Assembly: GCA_964354855.1 (NCBI GenBank)
Contig: CAYHBO010000003.1
Location: 4,868-68,867, forward strand
Length of the DNA stretch: 64,000 nucleotides
Direction of reading: 5' to 3'
Source of the DNA: CAYHBO01 sp964354855
Lineage (GTDB): Bacteria; Babelota; Babeliae; Babelales; RVW-14
Under the pieces are notes generated by a model. That model did not search any database. It was not told where the DNA came from and was given only the letters and a program-made list of their open reading frames with translations. The translations under genes were made by a program, and so were the position numbers. Within the stretch, counting starts at the first letter, position 1, and every line of letters begins with the position of its first letter. Of the stretch, positions 18,201 to 26,550 are shown piece after piece.

Positions 18201-18788
18201 ATCTAATGATCCTTCGCAAGCGGGCATGCGGGCAAGAAATATTTTTACCAATGATTCATTTAAGCTTCCTGATGACCAGCAAAGACATTTAATGACATCT
18301 TCATCAAACATCTTTTTTGTTAACAGGTAATCGACAATTTTTTCAAAATTTAGTTTTTTTTCTTTTGTGCTGGCTTCCGTGTGGCATTGTACTGCAGTGG
18401 TTAGCGGTGTTTGTGAAAAATTAGGGATAACTTCTACTGCTTCAGCTAGGTTGATATCTCCACCAAACTCAATGAGAACGCGAACAACATCCACATTACT
18501 ATATTTTACTGCTTCATGAAAAATTGTCGTTCCGGTTTTGATATTGAGTGTGTTGATAGCATCTTGTGGCGTAACGTTAGGTGTAGGAAATTTTTCGGCC
18601 AAAATTCTTCTTAGTTCTTTTGCTTCTTTTCTTTCTATTGCGGTTATAGTTTTTTTATACCAGGCGTCAATAAGTTGGGGTGTTTTGTTGGGAGCGGCTT
18701 TTGTTGTTTTGTGCATGGCCTGAATTTGTGTGTTGAAGGTGAGTGCAAGAAGAAGGAGTAAATGTTTACATAGTGTTTTCATGAACAT
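15237..18788 (-). CDS. Large secreted ankyrin-repeat / coiled-coil protein with an internal duplication
   Basis: 1183 residues. A signal peptide (LCKHLLLLLALTFNTQIQAM) is followed by two copies of one ankyrin module. Copy A spans about residues 45-410 and includes GTTIFHEAVKYSNVDVVRVL and LGNTVLHTMAEVGNLEG. Copy B spans about 411-800 and includes SPFEYAIRTSTVQVVQVLVD and NNPLHTMAEIGSPSGVEVL. Next come a charged helical region (about 810-950), a Ser/Thr/Gln-rich linker with repeated Q-T-[DE] motifs, and a terminal ankyrin pair (PVLHTAIHFNMPKHVIGYLL then GYNTFHLAVFHGNVPATEAL). It heads a run of four related genes on this strand. It probably acts outside the bacterium by binding host proteins; the partner is unknown. 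Confidence 0.85.
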   Translation of the reverse strand: MFMKTLCKHLLLLLALTFNTQIQAMHKTTKAAPNKTPQLIDAWYKKTITAIERKEAKELRRILAEKFPTPNVTPQDAINTLNIKTGTTIFHEAVKYSNVDVVRVLIEFGGDINLAEAVEVIPNFSQTPLTTAVQCHTEASTKEKKLNFEKIVDYLLTKKMFDEDVIKCLCWSSGSLNESLVKIFLARMPACEGSLDILSSLIEQNITKEKEVKGNAAVAPHITQKLKTIHRLLLHTKHLFNLILHNSVSNIPVEQLNHPDFLGNTVLHTMAEVGNLEGISRFSKNKEFFGALNDTGDAPIHVLIKASPVSEASDELDMRYNSCLNLLLTSDPQAITRRTKIGENLEGFTALHTACLQKKTLPACRLMQCDGTRFDAVTKVGEQEITPLSIATKNGFIKVASIGEFMLGDLKAETEKVYAALMTAIEKFDKNEVDKILKEECPKINIDTQKFINKSKPDDGNDDDMSPFEYAIRTSTVQVVQVLVDHGGDLTLSCDDRPWHGLKVTPLVLAIKLHTCKFSEEEFEIEEEKESLEQIIDYLLAKKTFDNEISSCLSIIIENRNISLIKIFLSRMSPHIQIYNIIQKLKTETVNKVNSEKDPIIKQELITILRFLTHALYYFYVAMPVEEKTSIDPLSPEELGNKNFQKNNPLHTMAEIGSPSGVEVLAKSNPEFLGQFNQDGYAPVHVVIQENPCNKKNFNELSIRYGLTLRIFLALNSKEVERRTKKALTPFHLVAARNDPLIAALLMSYNANPDAIAMIDGKQITPRSIAQENGLLSEQGIGNLMFRVTKPKDYLRHLDNQTAQLEVAYTTGVEAWIANERKILNEMSVLQIEESIRRAEETFNATNSLGRICVGVAQARDRKTLEQQTTWAHNQITLRQIPTQEVETRTTMYTEEQTEREELLLTYHKDLIDHMKRCEERCKKLTQENISLEKVAQSPMPMPPPTPKISVSSKASQADTVVADHATQAHIRPNRNTRSIQTEAQAAPTITKPEQADFSLQTDDQPSPTITPQSDYEIREERTFQSDSTWTDSEITETAIQTDQIPNTFHDSIVAWLANSAAQRQEPVLHTAIHFNMPKHVIGYLLDTGHNPFEEYSGYNTFHLAVFHGNVPATEALLIHSTTRSVRRYQGVNLGDTGLCNGLTLLQAAQHYTYESNRRESIEMRVNREYLVRLVGWYANHQR

Positions 18789-18832
18789 CTCTTTGGGTTA
18801 ATTTTTTAGTGTTAGACAATATTTAGCGTATT

Positions 18833-18965
18833 ACGTCATCCTCGCGAATGCGGGGATCCAGGACTTCTTTCTTTTTTAAAATTTTCATACTTCTTTTTTT
18901 AAAAATTTTTAGGACGTTAGTAAAAGTAAGTGAGATCTGGATCCCCGCGTTCGCGAGGATGACAT
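18833..18965. repeat. Palindromic repeat element between two ankyrin genes
   Basis: Left arm acgtcatcctcgcgaatgcg, right arm cgcgttcgcgaggatgacat. The variable bases differ between arms (gaat against gttc) and the terminal t replaces g. The centre shares agtaaaagtaagtgagatct with other copies. Confidence 0.85.
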
Positions 18966-19042
18966 AAATTAGAGTTAAAAACTTTAATAAGATTCTAAAA
19001 TAAGACATTCATTATTTTCATGAAAATCTCTTTGAGTTATTA

Positions 19043-21430
19043 TTATTCTTGATTTGTATACAGAGCCCCAGCACTTATAAGCAACTGAATCATAGGTTCG
19101 TTACCTTGTGTTATGGCGGTTTGTAGCGGTGTTTCTGCTGATGATGTTGATGAAGGTCGATTGATAATCTGCTGAGCCCATGATCTGATATTTCCAGTTT
19201 CATCAAATAAAAACACATGAGCAATGTTTATATAACCCAAGTACACAGTCCAATGAAATGTGGTATACCCCTGATATTCTTCGCATAGAGGGTTGTAATA
19301 AGGGTTATGGCTACCTGTGGCGCGTGGATGCAGTAAATAATTAATGATGGTTAGTGGCATGTTAAAGCACATTGCAGCATAAAGAACAGGGCACCGCATC
19401 TTTCGCGCAGCAATATTCAAAGATTTTGATATTGATTGGTAAAATTCTTGTTCTGTATCGGTACCATCAAGTTGATCTTCTGGTTCATGTTCTGTTGAAT
19501 TACTACTTGTTGCGGCTACTTCGGTAGTTGGAGGGGATAGTTCTGGTGTTGCTGGCATGGTTGTCTTGAATAGGTCAGAGATGCTTTGCATGGCAATGCT
19601 TTCTTGATCAAACAGTTTATGTCTTGCATCGAGTCGAGCTGAACAATCTGCGATATGACCCAAAAGTTTCTGTTGATAATCCAAGAGAGCTTGTTGATTG
19701 TCGTCATTGGTTTTACTTGTGGCGATGAAATCTTTAAGTTCTTGAAGTTGTCTTTTTTGATCTGATACTGAAGCTTTGAGAGCTTGGTTTAAAGCTCTTT
19801 GTTCTCGTAATTGTGCCTGTTCATTTGTGAGTGTTTTGTGAAGATCTTTATGAGTCTTAGTAAGTTCTTGATGTGAAGCGTTGAGTTCTTGTTTTGCTGC
19901 GGCTTCTGATGCAAGCTTTTGCTGTAGCTGTATATTTGATGCGCCCTGTTTGCTGCCTTCACACATAATGTTACGATAGAATGCGTGTTCATTTATAAGT
20001 TCTTTTCGAGTATCAGTTTCTTTAAGTGATAAAGCTGTACGACTTGCTTCTAAAGCTGCTTGAATTTTTGTACAAGTCTCTTTGCGAGCTCTATCAATTT
20101 GTTTATCTAATGTTGCTCTGAATGCTGTTGCAACAGTATCTCGTTGAGCAGCTTCTTCAAGTGTTAATTTGTTTACGTGATACTTAAGTCTTGTGCATTT
20201 ATCGATAAGGTCTTTGATTATTTTTAGTTTGATCATGCCGTTTTTTGTAGCAATGAATCGAGGTGTAATCAGTTGTCCGCTAACGGTAGCCTCTGCATCA
20301 GGATCAGCTTTCCCAAGTTGCATGAGAGCTGTTACGGTTTTTTCATCTTTATTGCGAAGAGCCATACAAAGCGGGAGATATCCTTCTGTTGTGGGGCGTT
20401 CAGTGGCGAGAGGATCTTTCGTAATTAATGCATGGAGGGTATCAATATATCGTTTACCAGCTTCTTGTAATGTTTGTTCTGTACGAGGAGCTGTTTCAAT
20501 GGCCAGGTGGATTGGCGCAAAGCCATCATTATTGTATTGTTCAAAAAGTTTCTGATGTGTACTAAGAACCGTAATTGCTACCGGGTTTCCAATTTCTGCC
20601 ATAGTGTGCATAGGAGTGTTACCACTAAATGTGGGGTTATTGAGAATCGCAGATGCTATCAGAGGAGTTTCTGGTGAGTCTAGAACAAGACTAAAAACAT
20701 GTAATGTATGAATTAAAAATCGTTGGATAGTTGTAAGTTTTTCAATTTTTGCTTGGTCTTGATTTTGTTGAGCTGATAATATTTTTTGACGAACTTCTCT
20801 GATCTTTTCACGTAATACTACATATAATTCAGTACAGATGGGCATGTAGGCAAGAAATTTTTTAATAAATAATTCACTTTCAAAGTGAACAATAATGTCG
20901 AAACATTGAAAGAAGGCCAGATCGAGTTTTTTTTGTTGAGAAAGTATAAATTCGACTATTTTTTCATTTTTTAATGCTACCGCAATGGTTAACAGTGTTT
21001 GTTTTATTCCTGGGATCCCTTCTCTTTCTTCAGCGAGTGTAACATCTCCCCCGAGCTCAACGAGTTTACGAATGACATTAATATCTCCGTCATCACAAGC
21101 ATAATGAAGAAAATTTTGGCCTGGATTTTTGCCAAGTGAATTGATGAGTAATTCTGGCTTCATTCCGATCTTTTTAGCTTCTTGGATTACTATTTTTTCA
21201 ATTTCAACTACATTTTTACTGTCTATTGCTTTTGCAAAATTTTCACAAAATTCTTCTATGGCTGCTAATACTACGTCGACTTGTTTTTTGGGGGGAAGTG
21301 GTTGACTTTGCATTTGCTTTTTTGTGAGCACTCCTGGGACCTTCCCCGTAGGTCTTTTTTTCATGGCCTGAATTTGTGTATTGAAGATGAGTGTAAGAAA
21401 AAGGAGTAGGTGTTTAAATAATGGGTTCAT
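19043..21430 (-). CDS. Secreted ankyrin-repeat / coiled-coil protein
   Basis: 795 residues. A signal peptide (FKHLLLFLTLIFNTQIQAM) is followed by a single ankyrin module (about residues 60-420). This includes QNFLHYACDDGDINVIRKLV, SGNTPMHTMAEIGNPVAITV and the marker ITPRFIATKNGMIKLK. A long helical, Gln/Lys/Glu-rich region (about 430-640) is likely to form a coiled coil. The C-terminal ankyrin pair is PVLYAAMCFNMPLTIINYLL plus YQGYTTFHWTVYLGYINIAH, and a last repeat near residue 770 reads ETPLQTAITQGNEPMIQLLI. It has the same architecture as its neighbours but lacks the duplicated module of the 15237 gene. The export signal and eukaryote-like repeats suggest a host-directed role; the target is unknown. 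Confidence 0.85.
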   Translation of the reverse strand: MNPLFKHLLLFLTLIFNTQIQAMKKRPTGKVPGVLTKKQMQSQPLPPKKQVDVVLAAIEEFCENFAKAIDSKNVVEIEKIVIQEAKKIGMKPELLINSLGKNPGQNFLHYACDDGDINVIRKLVELGGDVTLAEEREGIPGIKQTLLTIAVALKNEKIVEFILSQQKKLDLAFFQCFDIIVHFESELFIKKFLAYMPICTELYVVLREKIREVRQKILSAQQNQDQAKIEKLTTIQRFLIHTLHVFSLVLDSPETPLIASAILNNPTFSGNTPMHTMAEIGNPVAITVLSTHQKLFEQYNNDGFAPIHLAIETAPRTEQTLQEAGKRYIDTLHALITKDPLATERPTTEGYLPLCMALRNKDEKTVTALMQLGKADPDAEATVSGQLITPRFIATKNGMIKLKIIKDLIDKCTRLKYHVNKLTLEEAAQRDTVATAFRATLDKQIDRARKETCTKIQAALEASRTALSLKETDTRKELINEHAFYRNIMCEGSKQGASNIQLQQKLASEAAAKQELNASHQELTKTHKDLHKTLTNEQAQLREQRALNQALKASVSDQKRQLQELKDFIATSKTNDDNQQALLDYQQKLLGHIADCSARLDARHKLFDQESIAMQSISDLFKTTMPATPELSPPTTEVAATSSNSTEHEPEDQLDGTDTEQEFYQSISKSLNIAARKMRCPVLYAAMCFNMPLTIINYLLHPRATGSHNPYYNPLCEEYQGYTTFHWTVYLGYINIAHVFLFDETGNIRSWAQQIINRPSSTSSAETPLQTAITQGNEPMIQLLISAGALYTNQE

Positions 21431-21460
21431 GAAAGTCTCTTGTGATATTGATTTCTAGCC

Positions 21461-21552
21461 TTGTCATCCTGAACTCGTTTCAGGATCCAGTCTTTTTTTT
21501 CTACTTTTTTCTATGCTTTTGATTAGATCCTGAAACAAGTTCAGGATGACAA
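21461..21552. repeat. Palindromic repeat of a second type (gtcatcctgaac family)
   Basis: The arms ttgtcatcctgaactcgttt and aaacaagttcaggatgacaa enclose a pyrimidine-rich centre. The outer tcatcc/ggatga is shared with the common element but the inner arm differs. It abuts the stop codon of the 21553 gene, so it may serve as part of that gene's 3' end. Confidence 0.8.
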
Positions 21553-24096
21553 TCAGGTTAGGGTGCTGTTTAACATTTTAACAATGGCGTGTCGTGTTAC
21601 ATTGATTTCTGGGGTGTCAGAAGTGTAGTAATTACTTAGGCAATCTTGTGCAAACTGTACCGTTGCTTCGTCTACCGTAGCACCAGCATTCACAAGTAAT
21701 TGAACCATGTTAGGGTTTACTTGTATGATGGCGGTTTGTAGAGGGGTTGTTTCGGTATGGGTTGATGAAGCTCTATGTATAAGTTGTGGGGCACATGATC
21801 GGATTTCTCCGAATTCATCAAATAAGAAACTATGAACAACGCTTACATAACCCCAGGTCACGGCCCAGTGGAATGTGGTGTACCCTTGGTATCCTTCTAA
21901 TAATGGATGGCTGACATAGGGATTATGGGTTATTGCTTTAGGAGAGTTGGCACTTGATGTGAGCAAATAGTTAATGATGGTTAGTGGCATTTCACAGTAC
22001 ATGGCAACATAAAGAACAGGCCCCCGCATTTTTCTCGCTAATATGTTCAAGGCTCTGGCGATTGACTCATAAAATTCTTGTTCTGCTGGAGTATCATTAA
22101 GTTGATCTTCTGGTTCTTGTTCTGTTGCATTACTACTTGCTGCGGCTTCAGTTGTTGGAGGGGATAGTTCTGGGGCTGTTACCATGGTGTTTTTATAGAA
22201 CATTAACATTTCATATCTGGCGCTAAGTTCTTGGTCGCATAATGCTTGGCGTGTGTGCTCTGCCGATGTGGTAAGACCTGTAAAATTTTCCCGCACCATT
22301 TCTTGGCAGCTTGCGATGTGATCTAAAAGTTTTTGTTGATAATCCAAAAGTACATGTCGATCAGTTGAACTAGTTTTACTTGCCGCTATAAGCTTTTGTA
22401 GATCTGCAATTTCTTTATTTTTTCTTAAGATAATTGCTTTCAGAAAGGCGAGAGATTTGTCTTTTTTTAGAAGAGAGTCTTCAAGTGCTTGTAATTCGGC
22501 GTCTTTCTTTGTGTTTGCTCTAGTAAGTACTTGATTTGCAGTTCTTTGTTCTCGTAATTTTACTTGTTCACGATCAAGTGTTCCTTGAAGTTCTGGTGTT
22601 GAGTAGTATCTGGTTCTGAGTGCTTCGTAAAAAACACGATCTTTTTGTTCTGCTGCTTTGGTTGATTCGCGTTGTTGTAAGGCATCACTCCAAAGAGTTG
22701 TTTGCTCATTTGTCAATGCAGCTTGTATGATGGTTTGTTTTATTTGTTCTTCTTGTTCTGCTTGAGTTACTTGTCTAGCAAGTTCTGCTTGTTGTGCTTG
22801 CTTAATTTTTTTAACTCCAGCAGTAAATTGTTGATCAAATGCGGCGTAATATTTTGTTGCCAAGGTTTCTCGAGTAGTTGCTTCTCTGAGTGATAGCTGG
22901 TCTAAATGATACTGAGACCTTGTGCATTGAGTTATCCAATCGCTGACATCTTTTACTTTTATCATGTCGTTTTGTGTTGCAATGGAGCGTGGTGTTATAA
23001 CTTTTCCCTTGATCGTTGCCTCTGTATCTGGATTGGCATTCCCAAATCTCATAAGCGTTACTGCTGAAAGTGCGTCATGTGCTTGCATGGCCATGTGGAG
23101 TGATGTTAACCCATCTCTTGTGCAATGTTTGGTTGCTTGAGCATCAGTACTGAGAAGTGCTTCTAACGTTTGAACATAACGGCAATGCTCTTCTTCATAG
23201 GGAAATTTTTGTGTAGGTCTTGTTTTAAGAGCAACATGGATAGGAGCTAATCCAATATTATTGAGAGCGCTAAAAAGTTCTTGTTGTGTTCTAAAGGCAG
23301 CAATAAATCTTGGATTGCCAATCTCTGCCATGGTATGGCACGGGTTGTTGCCGCAATAGGCTTTTTGCGTTATGGCTTCAACGGGGATGCGATCTTCTTC
23401 ATTTATGCCAAGTATAAGATCAAGGACATGGAGGGTGTGTATTAAATAACGCTGTATCGTGATAAGTTTTGGGACTTCTTTGCTTTGGACTGTTTTTTCT
23501 AAAGCAAGAATTTCATTGAGGGGTATAAGAAGATCATGTAATGCTTTGTGTGCTTCGAGCGTAAGAGGGAGGTATGCAAGAAATTTTTTAATGAAAGATT
23601 CAACTTTCATTTTATCTGAGACAGCTAGCCATAAGCAGGTGAGAATATCTTGATCTTTTACTTTGTTGAGTGAAAGCAGATACTCGACAATATTTTCAAA
23701 GTTGTTTGCCCAGGCGGTGGTTAAAGGAGTGGTAGGGAAGGGGACGTTATTTACATTTTTTTGTTCGACGGTAACATCTCCACCATGTTTTACGAGAAGG
23801 CGCACTACGTCAACAGAATCAAATCTTGTAGCATAATGGAGAAATGTTGCCCCATCTGTTGGATCAGGGGTATTGATGAGAACTTTTGGATTCATTTTTA
23901 TAATGTTACATTCTTTTTGTAAAATTTCTTGAACGTTTTTGGCATTAGAAGTTTTGATTGCTTCGGCGAGTCTATGGACGATTGCTTTTGAAAATGCTTG
24001 AGCATCAACGACAATCGTTTTTTTTTGCATAGTCTGAAGCTGTGTGCTGACCGTGAGTGTAAAAAGAAGGGGAAAATATTTGAGTAGTATTGTCAT
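21553..24096 (-). CDS. Secreted ankyrin-repeat / coiled-coil protein
   Basis: 847 residues with the same plan as the 19043 gene. A signal peptide (LLKYFPLLFTLTVSTQLQTM) is followed by an ankyrin module (about 60-420), including ATFLHYATRFDSVDVVRLLV, YCGNNPCHTMAEIGNPRFIA and VITPRSIATQNDMIKVKDVS. A Gln/Glu/Lys-rich coiled-coil region spans about 430-640. The C-terminal block reads GPVLYVAMYCEMPLTIINYL, then YQGYTTFHWAVTWGYVSVVH, and ends TTPLQTAIIQVNPNMVQLLV. The linker before it (APELSPPTTEAAASSNATEQ) is nearly identical to that of the 19043 protein, indicating recent duplication or conversion. It is exported by signal and probably host-directed. No enzymatic motif is visible. Confidence 0.85.
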   Translation of the reverse strand: MTILLKYFPLLFTLTVSTQLQTMQKKTIVVDAQAFSKAIVHRLAEAIKTSNAKNVQEILQKECNIIKMNPKVLINTPDPTDGATFLHYATRFDSVDVVRLLVKHGGDVTVEQKNVNNVPFPTTPLTTAWANNFENIVEYLLSLNKVKDQDILTCLWLAVSDKMKVESFIKKFLAYLPLTLEAHKALHDLLIPLNEILALEKTVQSKEVPKLITIQRYLIHTLHVLDLILGINEEDRIPVEAITQKAYCGNNPCHTMAEIGNPRFIAAFRTQQELFSALNNIGLAPIHVALKTRPTQKFPYEEEHCRYVQTLEALLSTDAQATKHCTRDGLTSLHMAMQAHDALSAVTLMRFGNANPDTEATIKGKVITPRSIATQNDMIKVKDVSDWITQCTRSQYHLDQLSLREATTRETLATKYYAAFDQQFTAGVKKIKQAQQAELARQVTQAEQEEQIKQTIIQAALTNEQTTLWSDALQQRESTKAAEQKDRVFYEALRTRYYSTPELQGTLDREQVKLREQRTANQVLTRANTKKDAELQALEDSLLKKDKSLAFLKAIILRKNKEIADLQKLIAASKTSSTDRHVLLDYQQKLLDHIASCQEMVRENFTGLTTSAEHTRQALCDQELSARYEMLMFYKNTMVTAPELSPPTTEAAASSNATEQEPEDQLNDTPAEQEFYESIARALNILARKMRGPVLYVAMYCEMPLTIINYLLTSSANSPKAITHNPYVSHPLLEGYQGYTTFHWAVTWGYVSVVHSFLFDEFGEIRSCAPQLIHRASSTHTETTPLQTAIIQVNPNMVQLLVNAGATVDEATVQFAQDCLSNYYTSDTPEINVTRHAIVKMLNSTLT

Positions 24097-24116
24097 AAAA
24101 ACTCTTTTGGTTACGT

Positions 24117-25811
24117 TTAAATTGTTACTTGTGTGTAATATTTAACTAAATTAAGTATATGAAGGGTTGTAGGGTTTTGAGATTCTCTTGCGTACGACTC
24201 AGCACCTTGTAGAAGAGTATATCCCCCGCAGGTTCCCGTATCAACCGGCCTTCTGCCGTAGTTGCGTGGAGATTGAGTTATTGGATCTAATAAAAGAGTT
24301 TCGAGGGCTGTTAAGTTTCCATTGATCACTGCCCAATGGAACGCATTGTATCCGTTATATTCTTCAAAGGGGCCAGTTTTTGGTGTGTACGGATTATGGC
24401 TTCTTGTAGACAATAAATCATTGATGATCGATGCGGGCATTTTAAAAATAATAGCGGCATAAAGAACAGGACATTGCATTCCTATTGCAGCAGCTTTTAG
24501 TGCTCCAATAATGGTCTGATGAAACACTTGTTCTGCGGCGCTAGATTCTTGGAAAGGGGCCTCTTGTTCTGTTGGATCAATTTCTTCTTCCAAAAATTGC
24601 GTAGCTGTGTCTGTGAGATCTGATGGTCTTGGGATACTTTTTTGAAGTTGATCAATGACAACCTGTTTTTTTAGTGCTGCTTGTTTTTCATCTTCGATGA
24701 GGTCTAAAAGTTTTTGCTGGTAAACCAAAAGAGCTTGATGAGCTTCTGCGCTCGTTGTACTTGCTGCAATGAGTTCTTTTAGTTGTCTTTTTTGGTCTTC
24801 AATTTGTGCATTGTGCTTCAAGATAAGTTTTTTTAAGCAATCGATCGATTGTTCTTTTCCCACTTGTAGATCAATATTTTCAGATGCAAGACGTTGTCTT
24901 TCTTGCTTTGCAGCTAGAGATTGCTTGCTGCTTGAGACGTAAAGTCTTTTGAAGCCTTCATAAAGATCACGTTCTTGTTGTGTAAATACTTCGATCGTTG
25001 CGCGTTGTTTTGATTCATTAAGATAAAAAGCTTCTCGATCAGCAGCAAGTAAAGCATTAAAAGTAGCAAGTTCAGTCTGAACTTCAATTTCTGGGTGGTA
25101 CTGCTTTATCAGCGCGACACCTACGTGGTTATTCATTTCGATCATGGTGTGAAGCGGTGTTTTTCCAAGAAATTCTGGTTTATTGAACGCTTCATTAAAC
25201 ATTTCACTTTTGCCACATCTGATTTTCATGTCAACGCAGAAGAGCGTATGTATTAAAAAGCGCTCTATGATGGTAAGGCGGTCTTTGGTTGTTTGTTTCT
25301 TAACATTGAGTTTTTTTGTTTCTATTTCATTGTGCCATATACCTAGTGACGTGTGAAAATTTTCCCGTGATTTGTTGAGTCTTGGTTCATCATTATCACA
25401 GAGCGCCATGCAGATGCGAGTAAGAATTACCTTGATTGATGCTATTGCGCTATGATTTTCTGCTGTTTTTATCAGGCGATCGAGGCAGTCTCCAACATAT
25501 GGCAGATTAATTTGTAATGTCATCAGATAATCAAGAATTTCTTCAGCATGAGGGTTTTGTGATGTGATGGCTATAAGTAATGGCGTTGTATCTACCTTAA
25601 AAGCCTCATTGAATCTAGATTTTAGATTAAAATGAGCTCCATTCTTAATTGCTTTTTCAACATCGTCACGCGTGCCGGTATTGATTGCGGTGGTAAGTGT
25701 TTTTTGTAGTTGCGGGGAACTTACAGGCTCTACTTTCATTGCGTTACTAAAATTCGTGAACATTAAGGTAAAGAATAGGGACAGAAGTAGGTAGTTGGGG
25801 ATTTTTTGCAT
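24117..25811 (-). CDS. Shortened member of the secreted ankyrin / coiled-coil family
   Basis: 564 residues. Signal peptide (IPNYLLLSLFFTLMFTNFSN then AM). The N-terminal ankyrin module is reduced: after LGKTPLHTMIEMNNHVGVAL it passes almost directly into the coiled coil, lacking the IHVAL and ITPRSIA repeats of its paralogues. The coiled-coil region (about 270-390) and the C-terminal block (CPVLYAAIIFKMPASIINDL and EEYNGYNAFHWAVINGNLTA) are conserved. It is probably the first gene of the four-gene run, with 20 bases to the next gene. A deletion within the family is the simplest explanation for its size. Confidence 0.8.
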   Translation of the reverse strand: MQKIPNYLLLSLFFTLMFTNFSNAMKVEPVSSPQLQKTLTTAINTGTRDDVEKAIKNGAHFNLKSRFNEAFKVDTTPLLIAITSQNPHAEEILDYLMTLQINLPYVGDCLDRLIKTAENHSAIASIKVILTRICMALCDNDEPRLNKSRENFHTSLGIWHNEIETKKLNVKKQTTKDRLTIIERFLIHTLFCVDMKIRCGKSEMFNEAFNKPEFLGKTPLHTMIEMNNHVGVALIKQYHPEIEVQTELATFNALLAADREAFYLNESKQRATIEVFTQQERDLYEGFKRLYVSSSKQSLAAKQERQRLASENIDLQVGKEQSIDCLKKLILKHNAQIEDQKRQLKELIAASTTSAEAHQALLVYQQKLLDLIEDEKQAALKKQVVIDQLQKSIPRPSDLTDTATQFLEEEIDPTEQEAPFQESSAAEQVFHQTIIGALKAAAIGMQCPVLYAAIIFKMPASIINDLLSTRSHNPYTPKTGPFEEYNGYNAFHWAVINGNLTALETLLLDPITQSPRNYGRRPVDTGTCGGYTLLQGAESYARESQNPTTLHILNLVKYYTQVTI

Positions 25812-25890
25812 AGAAAACTCTTTAGGATTGGATTAAACTTGAACAAGTAGTGTAAAAAGAATTTATTTTATGTAAAGATGGCGCGGAAAA

Positions 25891-26550
25891 GTGCCTAAAA
25901 TAAAGGGTTTTATTGTGAAGAAAATATTCTGGGAAAACCCCTATCAAACATCTCTTGTTACCAAAGTAACTTCGGTTGAAGGTAATCGCGTTCTCTTTGA
26001 TGCCACCATTGCTTACTCTTTTGTTGGGGGACAAGAAAGTGATAAAGCTTGGGTTAACGGTATCCCTCTGCTCGATTCAAAAATTGAAGGCTTTCTTATT
26101 TACTATACGCTTCCAGAAGGTCATGGGTTATCGGTGGGTGATGAAGTTGAGATGACCATTGACTGGCAGCGGCGTAACCGGCTTATGCGGCTACACTTTG
26201 CGGCTGAGTTGGTGCTTGAATTGGTTACCAGGAAATTTCAGTATGAAAAGGTTGGGGCGCACATTGCCGAAACTAAAGCGCGCATTGATTTTATGGCGCC
26301 AGAAAGCATTAGTCCCAAACTTGGCGAGATTTTGGCTGAGTACAATGAGATTATCAAGGCTGATTATGTCATAGAAAAAGGCTACTCTGATGTTGTTACA
26401 CAGCGGCGTTTTTGGAAGATAGACAGCTTTGCGCAAGTCCCGTGTGGGGGCACGCATGTGCGGTCAACCGCTGAAGTTGGGTATGTGACGTTGAAGCGGG
26501 AACACCCGGGGAAATCGATTGAACGGATCGAAATTAGGTTGGTGGACTAG
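25891..26550 (+). CDS. AlaX-like alanyl-tRNA editing protein
   Basis: Resembles the free-standing editing domain of alanyl-tRNA synthetase, which removes wrongly attached serine or glycine from tRNA-Ala. Visible family landmarks are NPYQTSLVTKV near the N-terminus, the FVGGQESD segment, RLMRLHFAAELVLEL in place of the usual H-x-x-x-H motif, and the CGGTH metal motif near residue 187. In the first motif the second histidine position is Glu. The start is GTG at 25891; a second GTG at 25915 (MKKIFWENPYQ) fits family N-termini about as well. Its TAG stop overlaps the edge of a repeat, and its 3' end overlaps the convergent methyltransferase gene by 17 bases. Confidence 0.8.
   Translation: MPKIKGFIVKKIFWENPYQTSLVTKVTSVEGNRVLFDATIAYSFVGGQESDKAWVNGIPLLDSKIEGFLIYYTLPEGHGLSVGDEVEMTIDWQRRNRLMRLHFAAELVLELVTRKFQYEKVGAHIAETKARIDFMAPESISPKLGEILAEYNEIIKADYVIEKGYSDVVTQRRFWKIDSFAQVPCGGTHVRSTAEVGYVTLKREHPGKSIERIEIRLVD

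Noticed and set aside
18823..19008. A 61-codon open frame between two ankyrin genes
   Set aside because: It lies across the repeat at 18833-18965 and its sequence (DPRIREDD) is repeat-derived, with no start signal.
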